Positions 36,524 to 46,238 of a stretch of DNA of 64,000 bases are shown here, piece by piece. The first letter of the stretch is position 1, and each line of letters begins with the position of its first letter. Location: assembly GCF_900104655.1 (NCBI RefSeq), contig NZ_FNWD01000002.1:1596246-1660245 (forward strand). The letters are read 5' to 3'. Position numbers and translations under genes: made by a program. Origin of the DNA: Millionella massiliensis. GTDB taxonomy: Bacteria > Bacteroidota > Bacteroidia > Bacteroidales > Rikenellaceae. The notes beneath the pieces are model-generated. The model was not told the DNA's origin. It did not search any database and saw only the letters and a program-made list of their open reading frames with translations.

Positions 36524-38359
36524 ATGGACACCAAGAAAATGAAACGCAAATACATCCTCCTGCCGGCACTCTGTGCAGCCCTGCTGGGCACCGCCTGCAA
36601 CGACTCCTTCATGGATCGTTACCCGCACACCGACATCTCGCCCGAAGGCTACTTCCGGAGCGTCAAGGACCTCGAAACCTACACCAACGGTTTTTACGGT
36701 TACATCGGCGCCTCGTACGACGACATCTACACCGACAACACCGCCTTCTACAACAACGACTCCGAGCTGCGCAACCTGATGAAAGGGCTCGTCCGCCCCG
36801 ACAACATCGGCAGCTGGTACAGCAACTACGGCAACATCCGCAACATCAACTTCATGCTGGTCAACACCGGGACCGTGGACGGCGACCCCACCGACATCAA
36901 CCACTACGTCGGCATCGCCCGTCTGTTCCGCGGCCTTCAGTATGCCGGTCTGGTGAAACGCTGGAACGACGTGCCGTGGTACAGCCGCCCGCTCGAGACC
37001 AGCGACATCGAAGAACTCTACAAACCGCGTGACTCACGCTCCGACGTGATGGACTCCGTTCTGCTCGACATGCAGTTCGCAGCGGCCCACATCCCCGCCG
37101 GCAGCAGCAAGACCCGCATCACCCGCTGGTCGGCCCTGGCCTACCTGGCCCGCACGGCCCTCTACGAAGGAACCTTCCGCAAGTACCACGACGAGTTGGA
37201 GTTGCAGGGCACGGCCGAAAAATGGCTCCGCATCGCCCGTGACTCGGCCCTGACCATCATCCGCGAAGGAGGCTTCAGCCTGGAACCGAACTACACCGAC
37301 CTGTTCCTGAGCACCGACCTGAGCAAGAGCCCCGAGATCATCCTCTTCAAGGACTACGACGCCGACCTCGGCGTACGCCACAACGCCTCGTCGCTGTTCG
37401 ACTACCAGCACGCCCTGGGTCGCGAACTGATGAACGAATACCTCTACATCGACCCGGCCACCAACACCGCCAAACCGTTCAACCAGGTTCCCGGCTACGC
37501 CACCATGAACCGTCAGGAGGTATTCGCCAACCGCGACCCGCGTCTGGCACAGACCTTCGCTCCGGAGTGGTTCATCCCGCGCAACACGACCGACACGGCC
37601 CGTATCAAGGTGGAACTGGGCGGCTACCCGCAGATCAAATTCTACCCGCTCGATCCGGCACACGACGGCTGGGCCATGGCCTTCAACGACCTGCCGATGA
37701 TCCGCTACGCCGAAGTGCTGCTGATCTACGCCGAAGCCTGCGCCGAGCTGGGTGAACTCACCCAGGATGTGATCGACCAAACCGTCAACCTCATCCGCCA
37801 GCGTGCCGGCGTTCCCGATCTCGACCTGGCCCAGGCCGACGCCAACCCCGATCCCGACCTGATGGACAAATATCCGAACGTACAGAACGCCAACATCGGC
37901 GGCACGCTCGAAATCCGTCGCGAACGCCGCGTCGAACTGGCCTGTGAAGGCTTCCGCTACGACGACGTGATGCGCTGGAAATGCGGCCAGCTCTTTGCCC
38001 GTCCCGGCCAGGGCATGTGGCTCGACCACATCGGCCTGATCGACATGAGCGGCAAGGCAGGACGCAGCCGTCCGGCCGACTTTGTCGACACCGGCGTCTT
38101 CTTCAATGAGCAGCACCAGAAAGAGTGGCTCGCTGCCAACGGCTATCCCGAAGACTACGTCGAGAAAAACGGCATCACGCTCTACTACCTCGACAACGAA
38201 CAGTTCTACCTCTCGGAAGGCGACCACGGCTACGTGATGGTCACCCAGGAGAAGGACGGCGGCAAAGGCCAGTTCCTCGAACCGAAACACTACTACCGCC
38301 CCCTGAACCAGGACGACCGCACCGTCAACCCCAACCTGGACGAAACCATCTTCTGGTAA
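36524..38359 (+). CDS. SusD/RagB-family nutrient-binding lipoprotein
   Basis: A 611-residue lipoprotein (lipobox LLGTAC, Cys25; a Met at residue 6 is an alternative start). The N-terminal SusD-like segment starts DSFMDRYPHTDISPEGYFRS; TPR-like helices follow (ARLFRGLQYAGLVKRWNDVPW, SALAYLARTALYEGTF). The C-terminal RagB/SusD domain includes PMIRYAEVLLIYAEACAELG and LEIRRERRVELACEGFRYDDVMRWK, the strongest family signature. It caps the SusC barrel and presents substrate at the cell surface. Its Asn/Asp/Tyr-rich character and size are typical. Confidence 0.96.
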   Translation: MDTKKMKRKYILLPALCAALLGTACNDSFMDRYPHTDISPEGYFRSVKDLETYTNGFYGYIGASYDDIYTDNTAFYNNDSELRNLMKGLVRPDNIGSWYSNYGNIRNINFMLVNTGTVDGDPTDINHYVGIARLFRGLQYAGLVKRWNDVPWYSRPLETSDIEELYKPRDSRSDVMDSVLLDMQFAAAHIPAGSSKTRITRWSALAYLARTALYEGTFRKYHDELELQGTAEKWLRIARDSALTIIREGGFSLEPNYTDLFLSTDLSKSPEIILFKDYDADLGVRHNASSLFDYQHALGRELMNEYLYIDPATNTAKPFNQVPGYATMNRQEVFANRDPRLAQTFAPEWFIPRNTTDTARIKVELGGYPQIKFYPLDPAHDGWAMAFNDLPMIRYAEVLLIYAEACAELGELTQDVIDQTVNLIRQRAGVPDLDLAQADANPDPDLMDKYPNVQNANIGGTLEIRRERRVELACEGFRYDDVMRWKCGQLFARPGQGMWLDHIGLIDMSGKAGRSRPADFVDTGVFFNEQHQKEWLAANGYPEDYVEKNGITLYYLDNEQFYLSEGDHGYVMVTQEKDGGKGQFLEPKHYYRPLNQDDRTVNPNLDETIFW

Positions 38360-38385
38360 ATCGTTCCCCACGACACCCCTTCAGC

Positions 38386-38423
38386 AGAGAGGCCGGAGTT
38401 TACACTCCGGCCTCTCTCTCTTA
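38386..38423 (+). terminator. Terminator after susD
   Basis: A perfect 14-bp stem (38386-38399 with 38404-38417), a 4-nt loop (TTAC), followed by CTCTTA. The T tract is weak, but the stem is long and G+C-rich. Confidence 0.75.
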
Positions 38424-38743
38424 TCCCTCCCGCACCGAAGCGTCGCCCGAAAGTCCCTCAATCTGCCGTGCCATCCGACCAGACGCTCCCACAGGCCGCC
38501 TCCGAACCATACCCCGCCCGACAGACTTCACGCACCGGTCCCCGACGTAAATTCCCTTCAAAACAGGACGACCAACCCGCTCCCCATCACATACGTCTCT
38601 CCCCGGAGTGGAGGAAAGAAAGCGCACGTTTGCGCCCCTCTCGCCCTGCCGTTTTCCGTCTCAACTTCGGCCAGCCCCCCCCACCGCCGCAGAATTTCCC
38701 CGTGCGGATCGCCTCGGACGCGGGTAATATCGCCGGGAAAGAC

Positions 38744-38751
38744 TACCTTTG
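38744..38751 (+). promoter_or_regulatory. Promoter of the rnhA-rbfA cluster (TACCTTTG)
   Basis: TACCTTTG is an exact -7 box only 11 nt before the rnhA ATG (38763), implying a leader of about 5 nt. Confidence 0.65.
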
Positions 38752-38762
38752 CAGATAAGGAT

Positions 38763-39245
38763 ATGAATACCCAGGTCACCATCTATACCGACGGCTCGTC
38801 GCGCGGCAACCCCGGTCCGGGCGGCTTCGGCGTGCTGCTGCTCAGCGGCCCCCACCGGCGCGAAATCTCGGCCGGCTACCGCCTCACCACCAACAACCGG
38901 ATGGAACTGCTGGCCGTGATCACCGGACTCGAAGCCCTCAAACGCGACGGACTCGACGTGACGGTCTACTCCGACTCGCGGTACGTCATCGACGCCATCC
39001 AGAAAGGATGGGTCTTCGGCTGGATCCGCAAAGGATTCGCCGGCAAGAAGAACGCCGACCTGTGGCTCCGCTTCATGAGCGTCTACCGCCGCCACCAGGT
39101 GCGGTTCATCTGGGTCAAGGGCCACAACGACAACCCCGGCAACGAACGCTGCGACCAGTTGGCCACCGCCGCCGCCCAGGGCTCCGACCTGCTCGAAGAC
39201 ACCGGCTACAAACCCGACGAAGCCGCGCCCGCCCTGCCCGTGTAG
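38763..39245 (+). CDS. rnhA: Ribonuclease HI
   Basis: A 160-residue enzyme with the full type 1 RNase H active site: TDGSSRGNPGPGG (Asp10), NNRMELLAV (Glu48), YSDSRYV (Asp70) and GHNDNPGNERCDQLA (the last His and Asp). A basic protrusion (GWVFGWIRKGFAGKKNADLW) is present. It cleaves the RNA strand of RNA:DNA hybrids in the cytoplasm. The gene is followed at 86 bp by rbfA in the same direction. Confidence 0.95.
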   Translation: MNTQVTIYTDGSSRGNPGPGGFGVLLLSGPHRREISAGYRLTTNNRMELLAVITGLEALKRDGLDVTVYSDSRYVIDAIQKGWVFGWIRKGFAGKKNADLWLRFMSVYRRHQVRFIWVKGHNDNPGNERCDQLATAAAQGSDLLEDTGYKPDEAAPALPV

Positions 39246-39331
39246 CCCCGTCCCGGATTCGCAACTGTGGCAGGCACCTCCTCCGGCTGAGCACACAAGA
39301 AAAAAGAAAAACACAACGTAACGACAGACAT

Positions 39332-39679
39332 ATGGAACGAGAAGAATCGACCCGGCAACAAAAAGTCGGCCGCCAGATACAGAAAGACATCAGCGACATT
39401 TTCCTGAAGGAGGCCCGCCACCTGGTACAGGGGAGCATGGTGACCGTATCGAAAGTACGCGTCAGCCCCGACCTGACCTTCGCCAAGATCTACCTCAGCG
39501 TTTTCCCCTTCGACCGCGCCACGGCCCAGCTCGAGACGCTGAAGGAGAACACCCCCATGATCCGCTACGAGCTCGGCAAACGGGTCCGCAACCAGCTTCG
39601 GACCGTGCCTGAGATCGCCTTCGCCATCGACGACTCGCTCGAATACGTAGACCGCATCGAAAAACTCATCCACTCATAA
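39332..39679 (+). CDS. rbfA: Ribosome-binding factor A
   Basis: A 115-residue protein. The start at 39332 (MEREESTRQQKVGRQIQKDI) was chosen because it gives the family length and N-terminus; the frame is open further upstream but overlaps rnhA in another frame. The KH-like fold is recognisable in VTVSKVRVSPDLTFAKIYLSVF and LGKRVRNQLRTVPEIAFAIDDSLEYVDRIEKLI. It helps 16S rRNA 5' end maturation and 30S assembly, acting in the cytoplasm. It lies 20 bp upstream of the GH20 gene. Confidence 0.93.
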   Translation: MEREESTRQQKVGRQIQKDISDIFLKEARHLVQGSMVTVSKVRVSPDLTFAKIYLSVFPFDRATAQLETLKENTPMIRYELGKRVRNQLRTVPEIAFAIDDSLEYVDRIEKLIHS

Positions 39680-39699
39680 CCCAACCACACACTCTCTAC

Positions 39700-42003
39700 A
39701 TGAAATTCCGCACCCTACCCCGTTTGGCAGCCGTACTCGGCGCCGCATCGCTGCTGGCCGTCTCCTGCGGGACCGAGCCCGTCGCCACCCCCGAGATCAA
39801 CCTGATTCCGCGTCCCGTCTCGATGACCCAGACCGACGGAACCTTCAAACTCAAAAGCGGCATGACCGTGTCGGCCGACACGAGCCTCGCCGCAGCCGCC
39901 CGCTACCTGACCGAAGCACTGCAGGCCTCATCGGCCCTGCAACTCGAAGCGGCCGCACCCGGCAAAACCGGCAACATCGACCTGCGCCTCGGGCTGCAGA
40001 ACGACAACCCCGAAGCCTACACGCTGACCGTCAACGCCGACGGCGTGACCATTCAGGGAGCCTCTCCCCGCGGCGTGCTGATGGGGATCGCCACCCTTCG
40101 CCAGCTCGTCCCCGTTGATTCCAAAGACAGCCGGCTGCCCTACGTGACCATCAGCGACGCCCCCCGCTTCGACTGGCGCGGGATGCACCTCGACGTGAGC
40201 CGCCACTTCTTCACCGCCGACCAGGTCAAGGATTTCATCGACCTGATGGCCACCTACAAATTCAACAAGTTCCACTGGCACCTGACCGACGACCAGGGAT
40301 GGCGCATCGAGATCAAGCAGTACCCCCTGCTGACCGAAAAGGGAGCCTGGCGCAAATTCAACGGCCAGGACCGTCAGTGCATGGCCATGGCCATCGACGA
40401 GGACAACCCCGACATGGAGCTGCCCCAGGAACTGATGAAGATTGAAAACGGCGACACCCTCTACGGCGGCTACTACACCCAGGAACAGATCAAAGAGGTG
40501 GTTGCCTACGCCGCCGAACGCGGCATCGACGTAATCCCCGAGCTCGACATGCCCGGCCACCTGATGGGTGCCCAGCAGGGTTATCCCTGGATCACCTGCA
40601 ACGGCGAATCGGACTGGGGTCAGAGCTTCTCGTCGCCCCTTTGCCCCGGCAAGGACTCGGCCGTGAACTTCGCCAAAAACATCTACAGCGAAGTCTTCGC
40701 CCTCTTCCCCTATGAATACGTCCACCTCGGCGCCGACGAAGTCGAAAAGACCAACTGGAAAGCCTGCCCCGACTGCCAGGCCCGCATCGCAGCCAACAAC
40801 CTCGCCAATGAAGAAGAACTCCAGGCCTGGTTTGTCCACGACATGGAACGCCACTTCAACGCCAACGGCAAGAAGCTGATCGGATGGGACGAAATCGTCG
40901 ACGGCGGTCTCTCGCCCACGGCCACCATCACCTGGTGGCGCGACTGGGCTCCCAAGGCCGTCACCACCGCCACCGCCCAGGGCAACCAGGTGATCCTCTG
41001 CCCCGACTTCCTGCTCTACCTCGACTTCATGGAACAGGGCGGCGACCTGCGACGCATCTACGAAACCGAACCGACCACCTACCGCGCCGACTGGAACCTC
41101 ACTCCCGAGCAGAAAAAGAACATCCGCGGCGTACAGGCCAACATCTGGTGTGAACGGATCCCCAGCGTTCGCCGCATGCAGTACCAGGCCATGCCCCGCA
41201 TGTTCGCCATCAGCGAGCTGGGCTGGTCGCAACCCGAAGCCAAGGATTGGGCCGACTTCCAGAAACGCTTTGTCGCCCAGATCAACCACCTCGACCGCAT
41301 CGGCGTCAACTACCGCATTCCCGACCTGACCGGTTTCAACGACATCAACGTCTTTGTCGATACGGCCCGCGTCGAAGTCAACTGCGTACTGCCCAACATC
41401 CAGATCCGCTACACCACCGACGGCACCAAGCCCAACGCCGAATCGACCCTCTACACCGGTCCCATCACCGTGACCGAATCGACGAAATTCACCTTCCGTC
41501 CGTTCCGTCCCGACGGCACCGCCGGTGCCATCCAGACCGCCGAATACCGCAAGGAGTCCTACTCTCCGGCCCAGGAGCTGCCCGAAGCCGCAAAACCGGG
41601 CATCGGCATGGTTCAGCATGAGTTCAAAGGCAACAAATGCGCCGAAATCGAGGCCGCCAAAACGGTAGCGCGCCACACCCTCGACAGCGTGGCCATCCCG
41701 ACGAAAATGGCCGGCTGGCTTGGTCTCGTCTACGAAGGCTACTTCGAAGTGCCGGCCGACGGCATCTACACCTTCGCCCTGACCTCGAACGACGGCTCGA
41801 TGCTCTACATTGATGGCGCCATGCTGATCGACAACGACGGCCCCCACAGCGACCGCTGCCTCAAGGCACAACGCGCCCTGGCCAAAGGATGGCACAAGAT
41901 TCGCGTCGACTTCTTCGACATGAACAACGGCGCATCGCTCGCCCTGCAATGGGCCGCTCCCGGCGAAACCGGCCTGAAGACCCTCACCGGATTCCAGCAC
42001 TAA
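39700..42003 (+). CDS. GH20 beta-N-acetylhexosaminidase lipoprotein with PA14-like domain
   Basis: A 767-residue lipoprotein (ASLLAVSC, Cys23). A GH20b domain (about 30-150; INLIPRPVSMTQTDGTFKL) leads into the GH20 barrel (FDWRGMHLDVSRHFFTADQVKDFI, FHWHLTDDQGWRIEIKQYP, VIPELDMPGHLMGA), with the catalytic Asp-Glu pair in HLGADEVEK. After about residue 540 come a chitobiase-type Ig-like domain (IQIRYTTDGTKPNAESTLYTG) and a PA14-like domain (YEGYFEVPADGIYTFALTSNDGS, LYIDGAMLIDNDG), which probably binds sugar. It releases terminal GlcNAc/GalNAc at the cell surface. It lies unexpectedly between rbfA and queD/polA. Confidence 0.95.
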   Translation: MKFRTLPRLAAVLGAASLLAVSCGTEPVATPEINLIPRPVSMTQTDGTFKLKSGMTVSADTSLAAAARYLTEALQASSALQLEAAAPGKTGNIDLRLGLQNDNPEAYTLTVNADGVTIQGASPRGVLMGIATLRQLVPVDSKDSRLPYVTISDAPRFDWRGMHLDVSRHFFTADQVKDFIDLMATYKFNKFHWHLTDDQGWRIEIKQYPLLTEKGAWRKFNGQDRQCMAMAIDEDNPDMELPQELMKIENGDTLYGGYYTQEQIKEVVAYAAERGIDVIPELDMPGHLMGAQQGYPWITCNGESDWGQSFSSPLCPGKDSAVNFAKNIYSEVFALFPYEYVHLGADEVEKTNWKACPDCQARIAANNLANEEELQAWFVHDMERHFNANGKKLIGWDEIVDGGLSPTATITWWRDWAPKAVTTATAQGNQVILCPDFLLYLDFMEQGGDLRRIYETEPTTYRADWNLTPEQKKNIRGVQANIWCERIPSVRRMQYQAMPRMFAISELGWSQPEAKDWADFQKRFVAQINHLDRIGVNYRIPDLTGFNDINVFVDTARVEVNCVLPNIQIRYTTDGTKPNAESTLYTGPITVTESTKFTFRPFRPDGTAGAIQTAEYRKESYSPAQELPEAAKPGIGMVQHEFKGNKCAEIEAAKTVARHTLDSVAIPTKMAGWLGLVYEGYFEVPADGIYTFALTSNDGSMLYIDGAMLIDNDGPHSDRCLKAQRALAKGWHKIRVDFFDMNNGASLALQWAAPGETGLKTLTGFQH

Positions 42004-42274
42004 CCGCCGGCCGGGTCCGCTCTCCGGTCGGCTGGGGATGGGAAGAACACACAAGCTCCGTCCCGCCGGCCGACACCTCGGGGAACAACGGGCCGCGACC
42101 GCCCGCTCCGGTCATCCGTCGCCCCCGAAGAACAACAGACAGCGACCGCTCGATCCGATCATCCGTCGCTCCTCCGGGACGACAGTCCGACCGATCCGGC
42201 AGCTACACCCGCCGGGGGCGTATCCCAACGTCCCCGGCGGTCATTCGATACACACCACACAGCGAGAACAACCT

Positions 42275-42730
42275 ATGGCAACGATCCGTCTGACCCGCGA
42301 ATTCTCCTTCGAGATGGCCCACGCCCTCGAAGGTTACGACGGCCTCTGCCGCCACATCCACGGCCACTCCTACAAACTCTTCGTGACCGTGAGCGGCACC
42401 CCGTGCGACAACCCCGACGATCCGAAATACGGGATGGTGATGGACTTCGGCGAGCTGAAAGCCATCGTCAACCGGCTGATCGTCGATCCCCACGACCACG
42501 CCCTCGTGGTCCGGCTCACCCCCGAAAACGCCCCCCTGCTCGAACAGGTGCGCGACAAGTGGAAACGGGTCTATACCGTCGATTACCAACCCACCTGCGA
42601 ACAGATGATCGCCCGGTGGGCACCCCAGATTGCGGCCGAACTTCCCGCAGGCGTCCGGCTGGCGGAACTGACCCTCTACGAGACCGCCAAATCCCACGCC
42701 ACCTGGCGCGCCGAAGACAACCCCCTGTAG
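42275..42730 (+). CDS. queD: 6-carboxy-tetrahydropterin synthase-like protein (QueD family)
   Basis: A 151-residue T-fold enzyme; the start at 42275 gives MATIRLTREFSFEMAHALEG. Zinc ligands are in FEMAHAL and RHIHGHSYKL, the catalytic Cys lies early in the fold (GLCRHIHGH), and the motif MVMDFGELKAIVNRLI...DHALV completes the site; the C-terminal TLYETAKSHATW contains the substrate Glu. It converts 7,8-dihydroneopterin triphosphate to 6-carboxy-tetrahydropterin in queuosine biosynthesis. It lies 271 bp after the GH20 gene and 161 bp before polA; I find no -7 box in either gap. Confidence 0.9.
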   Translation: MATIRLTREFSFEMAHALEGYDGLCRHIHGHSYKLFVTVSGTPCDNPDDPKYGMVMDFGELKAIVNRLIVDPHDHALVVRLTPENAPLLEQVRDKWKRVYTVDYQPTCEQMIARWAPQIAAELPAGVRLAELTLYETAKSHATWRAEDNPL

Positions 42731-42891
42731 CCGACGCAACGCTCCGGGCCGCACACCGCGCCCTCAGACCGCTCCCCGGCCACGACCACGCCGCCCCGGC
42801 CACGACCACGCCGCGCGCCGCGACCGAAGCACCCCCTTGTTCCCCATACCATTCCCCATCCGCCCGCTCCGGGGCCGACACACCCATCACG

Positions 42892-45768
42892 ATGGAAAAA
42901 CTCTTTCTGATCGACGCCTACGCCCTGATCTTCAAGTTCCACTACGCCCTGATCAACCGTCCCATGCGCAACGCACAGGGACTCAACACCTCGGCCATCT
43001 ACGGATTCGCCAAGTTCCTGAACGACCTGATCGCCCGCGAACAGCCCCGCTACCTCGGCGTGGCGTTCGACCCGCCCGGCGGTTCGTTCCGTCGCGAGCT
43101 TTATCCCCTCTACAAAGCCAACCGCGACGCCACCCCGGAGGACATCATCGCTGCCGTGCCCCACATCAAGGCACTCCTCGCCGCGATGCGCATCCCCGTG
43201 CTCGAAGTGCCGAACTACGAAGCCGACGACGTGATCGGGACCCTCTCGCACCAGGCCTCGTGCTGCGGCGCCTACGACGTCTACATGGTCACCCCCGACA
43301 AGGACTACGGCCAGTTGATCAAACAGAACGTCAGCATGTACAAGCCCGCCAAGGGAGGCGAAGGCATCGAGATCGTCGGTCTGGACAAAGTGTGCGAGAA
43401 CTACGGCATCGCCGACCCGCGCCAGGTGATCGACATACTGGCCCTGTGGGGCGACGCCTCGGACAACATCCCCGGCGTGCCCGGCATCGGCGAGAAGGGA
43501 GCCCGCAAACTGGTCGGCACGTGGGGCGACGTCGAAAACATCATCGCCCACGCCGACTCCCTCACCCCGAAACTGCGCACCTCAATCCTCGACAACCAGG
43601 AGCAGCTGCGCCTCTCCAAAGTGCTCGCCACCATCTGTCTGGAGGTGCCCATCGAGTTCGACCCGCAGGCACTGAAGGTCGAAGAGCCCGACTATCCGGC
43701 CCTGCGCAGCCTCTACCTCGAACACAACTTCAGCCAGCTGCTGCGCGACCTCGACAGCCGCATCTACCACACCCATGCCGCCAGCGCCAACACGCTGCCG
43801 CAGCTGAGCACGAAACCCGGCAAACCAAAGCCCTACTCGCAGCTGACCGGTCAGATGTCCCTGTTCGACACCCCGGCGGCCGAGCCCGCCCCCGTCGTCG
43901 TTCCACCGACACCGGCACTGGGCGAGGACGACACCTCCACCTCCGCAAGCGGCTACGCCACCGTCGCCACCACCGACCACCGCTACCACACGGTCGATAC
44001 GGCCGAGAGCCTCGCCGACCTCGCAGCACGGCTCAGCGCTGCCGACCGTTTCTGCTTCGACACCGAGACCTCCGGCCTCGACCCGCTCCGCTCCGAACTG
44101 GTCGGCCTCTCGTTCGCCCTCACCCCCCACGAAGCCTACTGGGTACCCACCCCCGACGCCGAACGCCGCGCCACGGTGCTGGAGACGCTGCGCCCCGCAT
44201 TTGAAGACGAACGGATCGGAAAGATCGGTCAGAACATCAAATTCGACCTCCTCGTACTGAACCATGCCGCCGGCATCGAAGTGCGCGGCACGCTCTACGA
44301 CACGATGATTATCCACTACCTGCTCGACCCCGAGTCGCGCCACGGGATGGATTTTCTGGCCAAAAGTTTTCTGAACTACGAACCCGTCCCGATCGAAGCC
44401 CTGATCGGCAAAGGCGCCAAACAGAGTTCCATGGCCGATGCCGACCCGGTCCGGGTGGCCGAATATGCCGCCGAGGATGCCGACATCACCCTGCAACTCT
44501 ACGACAAGCTCTGGCCCCTGCTCGAAGAGAGCCGCCAAACGGGCCTCTACCTCGACATCGAGGCTCCGCTGATCCCCGTACTGGCCCGAATGGAACGCAA
44601 CGGCGTCTACGTGGACCGTGCGATCCTCGGCGAGTCGGGCACCGCCCTGACCGTCGAAGCCGCCCGCCTGGAGGCCGAGATCCGCGAGATGGCCGGCCAG
44701 CCCGAACTCAACGTCAACTCCGCCAAACAGCTGGGCGACGCGCTGTTCGAAGGGCTCAGAATCGACCCCAAACCCAGAAAGACCCGCACCGGCCAGTACC
44801 GCACCGACGAAGAGTACCTGCAATCGCTGGCCGACAACCACCCGATCGTCGACAAGATTCTGGAATACCGCGGGCTGAAAAAGCTACTCTCGACCTACAT
44901 CGAGGCCCTTCCGCAGCTGATCAACCCCGCCACCGGCCGCATCCACACCTCGTTCAACCAGGCCGTGACCGCCACCGGCCGTCTCAGTTCGACCAACCCC
45001 AACCTGCAGAACATTCCGATCCGCGACGCCGCCGGGCGCGAGATCCGCAAGGCCTTCACCGCCCCCGATGCCGACCACGTGATCGTGTCGGCCGACTATT
45101 CGCAGGTCGAACTGCGCATCATGGCCCACCTCTCGGGCGACGACGCCCTGCGGCAGGCCTTTCTCGACGGCGAGGATGTCCACACCGCCACCGCCGCCAA
45201 GATTTTCGGCGTCGCCCCCGACCAGGTGACCCGCGAACAGCGCCGCCGCGCCAAAACCGCCAACTTCGGCATCATCTACGGCATCTCGGCCTTCGGCCTG
45301 GCCACCCGGCTCCACATCCCGCGCACCGAAGCCCGCGAACTGATCGACGGCTACTTCACCCACTACCCCGGGGTCAAGAGCTACATGGACCGTGTGGTTG
45401 CCGAAGCCCGCGAACGCGGTTACGTCGAGACGCTGTTCGGCCGTCGCCGCTACCTGCGCGACATCCGCTCCAGCAACGCGATGACCCGCTCGCTGGCCGA
45501 ACGAAACGCCATCAATGCCCCGATCCAGGGCAGCGCCGCCGACATCATGAAGATCGCCATGATCGAGGTCGACCGACAGTTGCGCGAGAGCGGTTCGGCC
45601 GCTCGCATCGTGCTGCAAGTCCACGACGAACTGGTGCTCGAAGTGCCGCGCGACGAGGCCGACCGCGTAATGCAGCTGGTGAGCACGGCCATGTCCGGCG
45701 CCGCCAGCCTCAGCGTACCGCTGCTGGTCGAGGCCAATGCCGGTACCAGCTGGCTCGACGCCCATTAA
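42892..45768 (+). CDS. polA: DNA polymerase I
   Basis: A 958-residue enzyme; the start at 42892 gives MEKLFLIDAYALIFKFHYAL. The 5'-3' exonuclease domain (1-290) contains the NYEADDVIGTL and DKDYGQLI metal-site motifs and the helix-hairpin-helix GVPGIGEKGARKL. The 3'-5' exonuclease (about 363-560) keeps all three motifs: FDTETSGL, GQNIKFDLLVL and YAAEDADI, so proofreading is expected. The polymerase domain has motif A (ADYSQVELRIMAHLSG, about 733), motif B (RRAKTANFGIIYGISAFG) and motif C (VHDELVLEV, about 910). A Pro/Thr-rich linker (about 300-355) joins the first two domains. It acts in repair and Okazaki-fragment processing. A terminator follows. Confidence 0.97.
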   Translation: MEKLFLIDAYALIFKFHYALINRPMRNAQGLNTSAIYGFAKFLNDLIAREQPRYLGVAFDPPGGSFRRELYPLYKANRDATPEDIIAAVPHIKALLAAMRIPVLEVPNYEADDVIGTLSHQASCCGAYDVYMVTPDKDYGQLIKQNVSMYKPAKGGEGIEIVGLDKVCENYGIADPRQVIDILALWGDASDNIPGVPGIGEKGARKLVGTWGDVENIIAHADSLTPKLRTSILDNQEQLRLSKVLATICLEVPIEFDPQALKVEEPDYPALRSLYLEHNFSQLLRDLDSRIYHTHAASANTLPQLSTKPGKPKPYSQLTGQMSLFDTPAAEPAPVVVPPTPALGEDDTSTSASGYATVATTDHRYHTVDTAESLADLAARLSAADRFCFDTETSGLDPLRSELVGLSFALTPHEAYWVPTPDAERRATVLETLRPAFEDERIGKIGQNIKFDLLVLNHAAGIEVRGTLYDTMIIHYLLDPESRHGMDFLAKSFLNYEPVPIEALIGKGAKQSSMADADPVRVAEYAAEDADITLQLYDKLWPLLEESRQTGLYLDIEAPLIPVLARMERNGVYVDRAILGESGTALTVEAARLEAEIREMAGQPELNVNSAKQLGDALFEGLRIDPKPRKTRTGQYRTDEEYLQSLADNHPIVDKILEYRGLKKLLSTYIEALPQLINPATGRIHTSFNQAVTATGRLSSTNPNLQNIPIRDAAGREIRKAFTAPDADHVIVSADYSQVELRIMAHLSGDDALRQAFLDGEDVHTATAAKIFGVAPDQVTREQRRRAKTANFGIIYGISAFGLATRLHIPRTEARELIDGYFTHYPGVKSYMDRVVAEARERGYVETLFGRRRYLRDIRSSNAMTRSLAERNAINAPIQGSAADIMKIAMIEVDRQLRESGSAARIVLQVHDELVLEVPRDEADRVMQLVSTAMSGAASLSVPLLVEANAGTSWLDAH

Positions 45769-45809
45769 CGCAGGCAAAACCAGCACCCCCTTCCCCATCT
45801 GCTTGTCCT

Positions 45810-45842
45810 CCCGCGCGGTCCGATAGCCGCGCGGGATTTTTT
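45810..45842 (+). terminator. Terminator after polA
   Basis: A 9-bp stem CCCGCGCGG (45810-45818) with CCGCGCGGG (45827-45835), an 8-nt loop, then six T residues (45837-45842). Confidence 0.9.
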
Positions 45843-46209
45843 ATATGGATATCTCCGCAGAGAACCGAAGGTGAAGGCATATCCCCTCCCTCCAGCACTG
45901 TTCTCTGCATCGGCAGTTGCCTCCGGCCCACGACTCGCACGTTCCCGAAAACCTCCCCTCCTTGCCGAGTAGCCCAACAATCAGACCTTCAAACAGCTCA
46001 ATCGACCCCACATACGGATCTTTTCGCATACCCGAACAGACCTTCGGATTTTTCCAAAAAATTTTCAATCAGCCTGTTCCACCGGCAGTCCGGCATCGAA
46101 GCGCCCCCAAAATCTTCATTTGACCTCCCTTTTGGACAACTCCATATCCCTTCTGTGCCTAAATTCCGATTTTTTGTCCGTTAAGAGAACAACCTGACAC
46201 AAAAGCATA

Positions 46210-46217
46210 TATCTTTG
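46210..46217 (+). promoter_or_regulatory. Promoter of the PAP2 gene (TATCTTTG)
   Basis: TATCTTTG is an exact -7 box 21 bp before the ATG at 46239. Confidence 0.6.
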
Positions 46218-46238
46218 TGGTAAGCTCTTTCTGTAAAG

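Larger units (their letters stand above)
38360..38762. other. Gene-free stretch between susD and rnhA
   Basis: It holds the susD terminator (38386-38423) and the rnhA -7 box (38744-38751). Between them the sequence is C-rich on the plus strand, and I see no gene or repeat. Confidence 0.6.
45769..46238. other. Gene-free stretch after polA
   Basis: It holds the polA terminator (45810-45842) and, at the far end, the PAP2 -7 box (46210-46217). The region between (45845-46200) shows no convincing gene; short frames there lack family features. Confidence 0.55.

Noticed and set aside
33336..36569. 1077-codon open frame antisense to susC
   Set aside because: It is a mirror of the SusC gene. It lacks domains, and SusC itself is certain.
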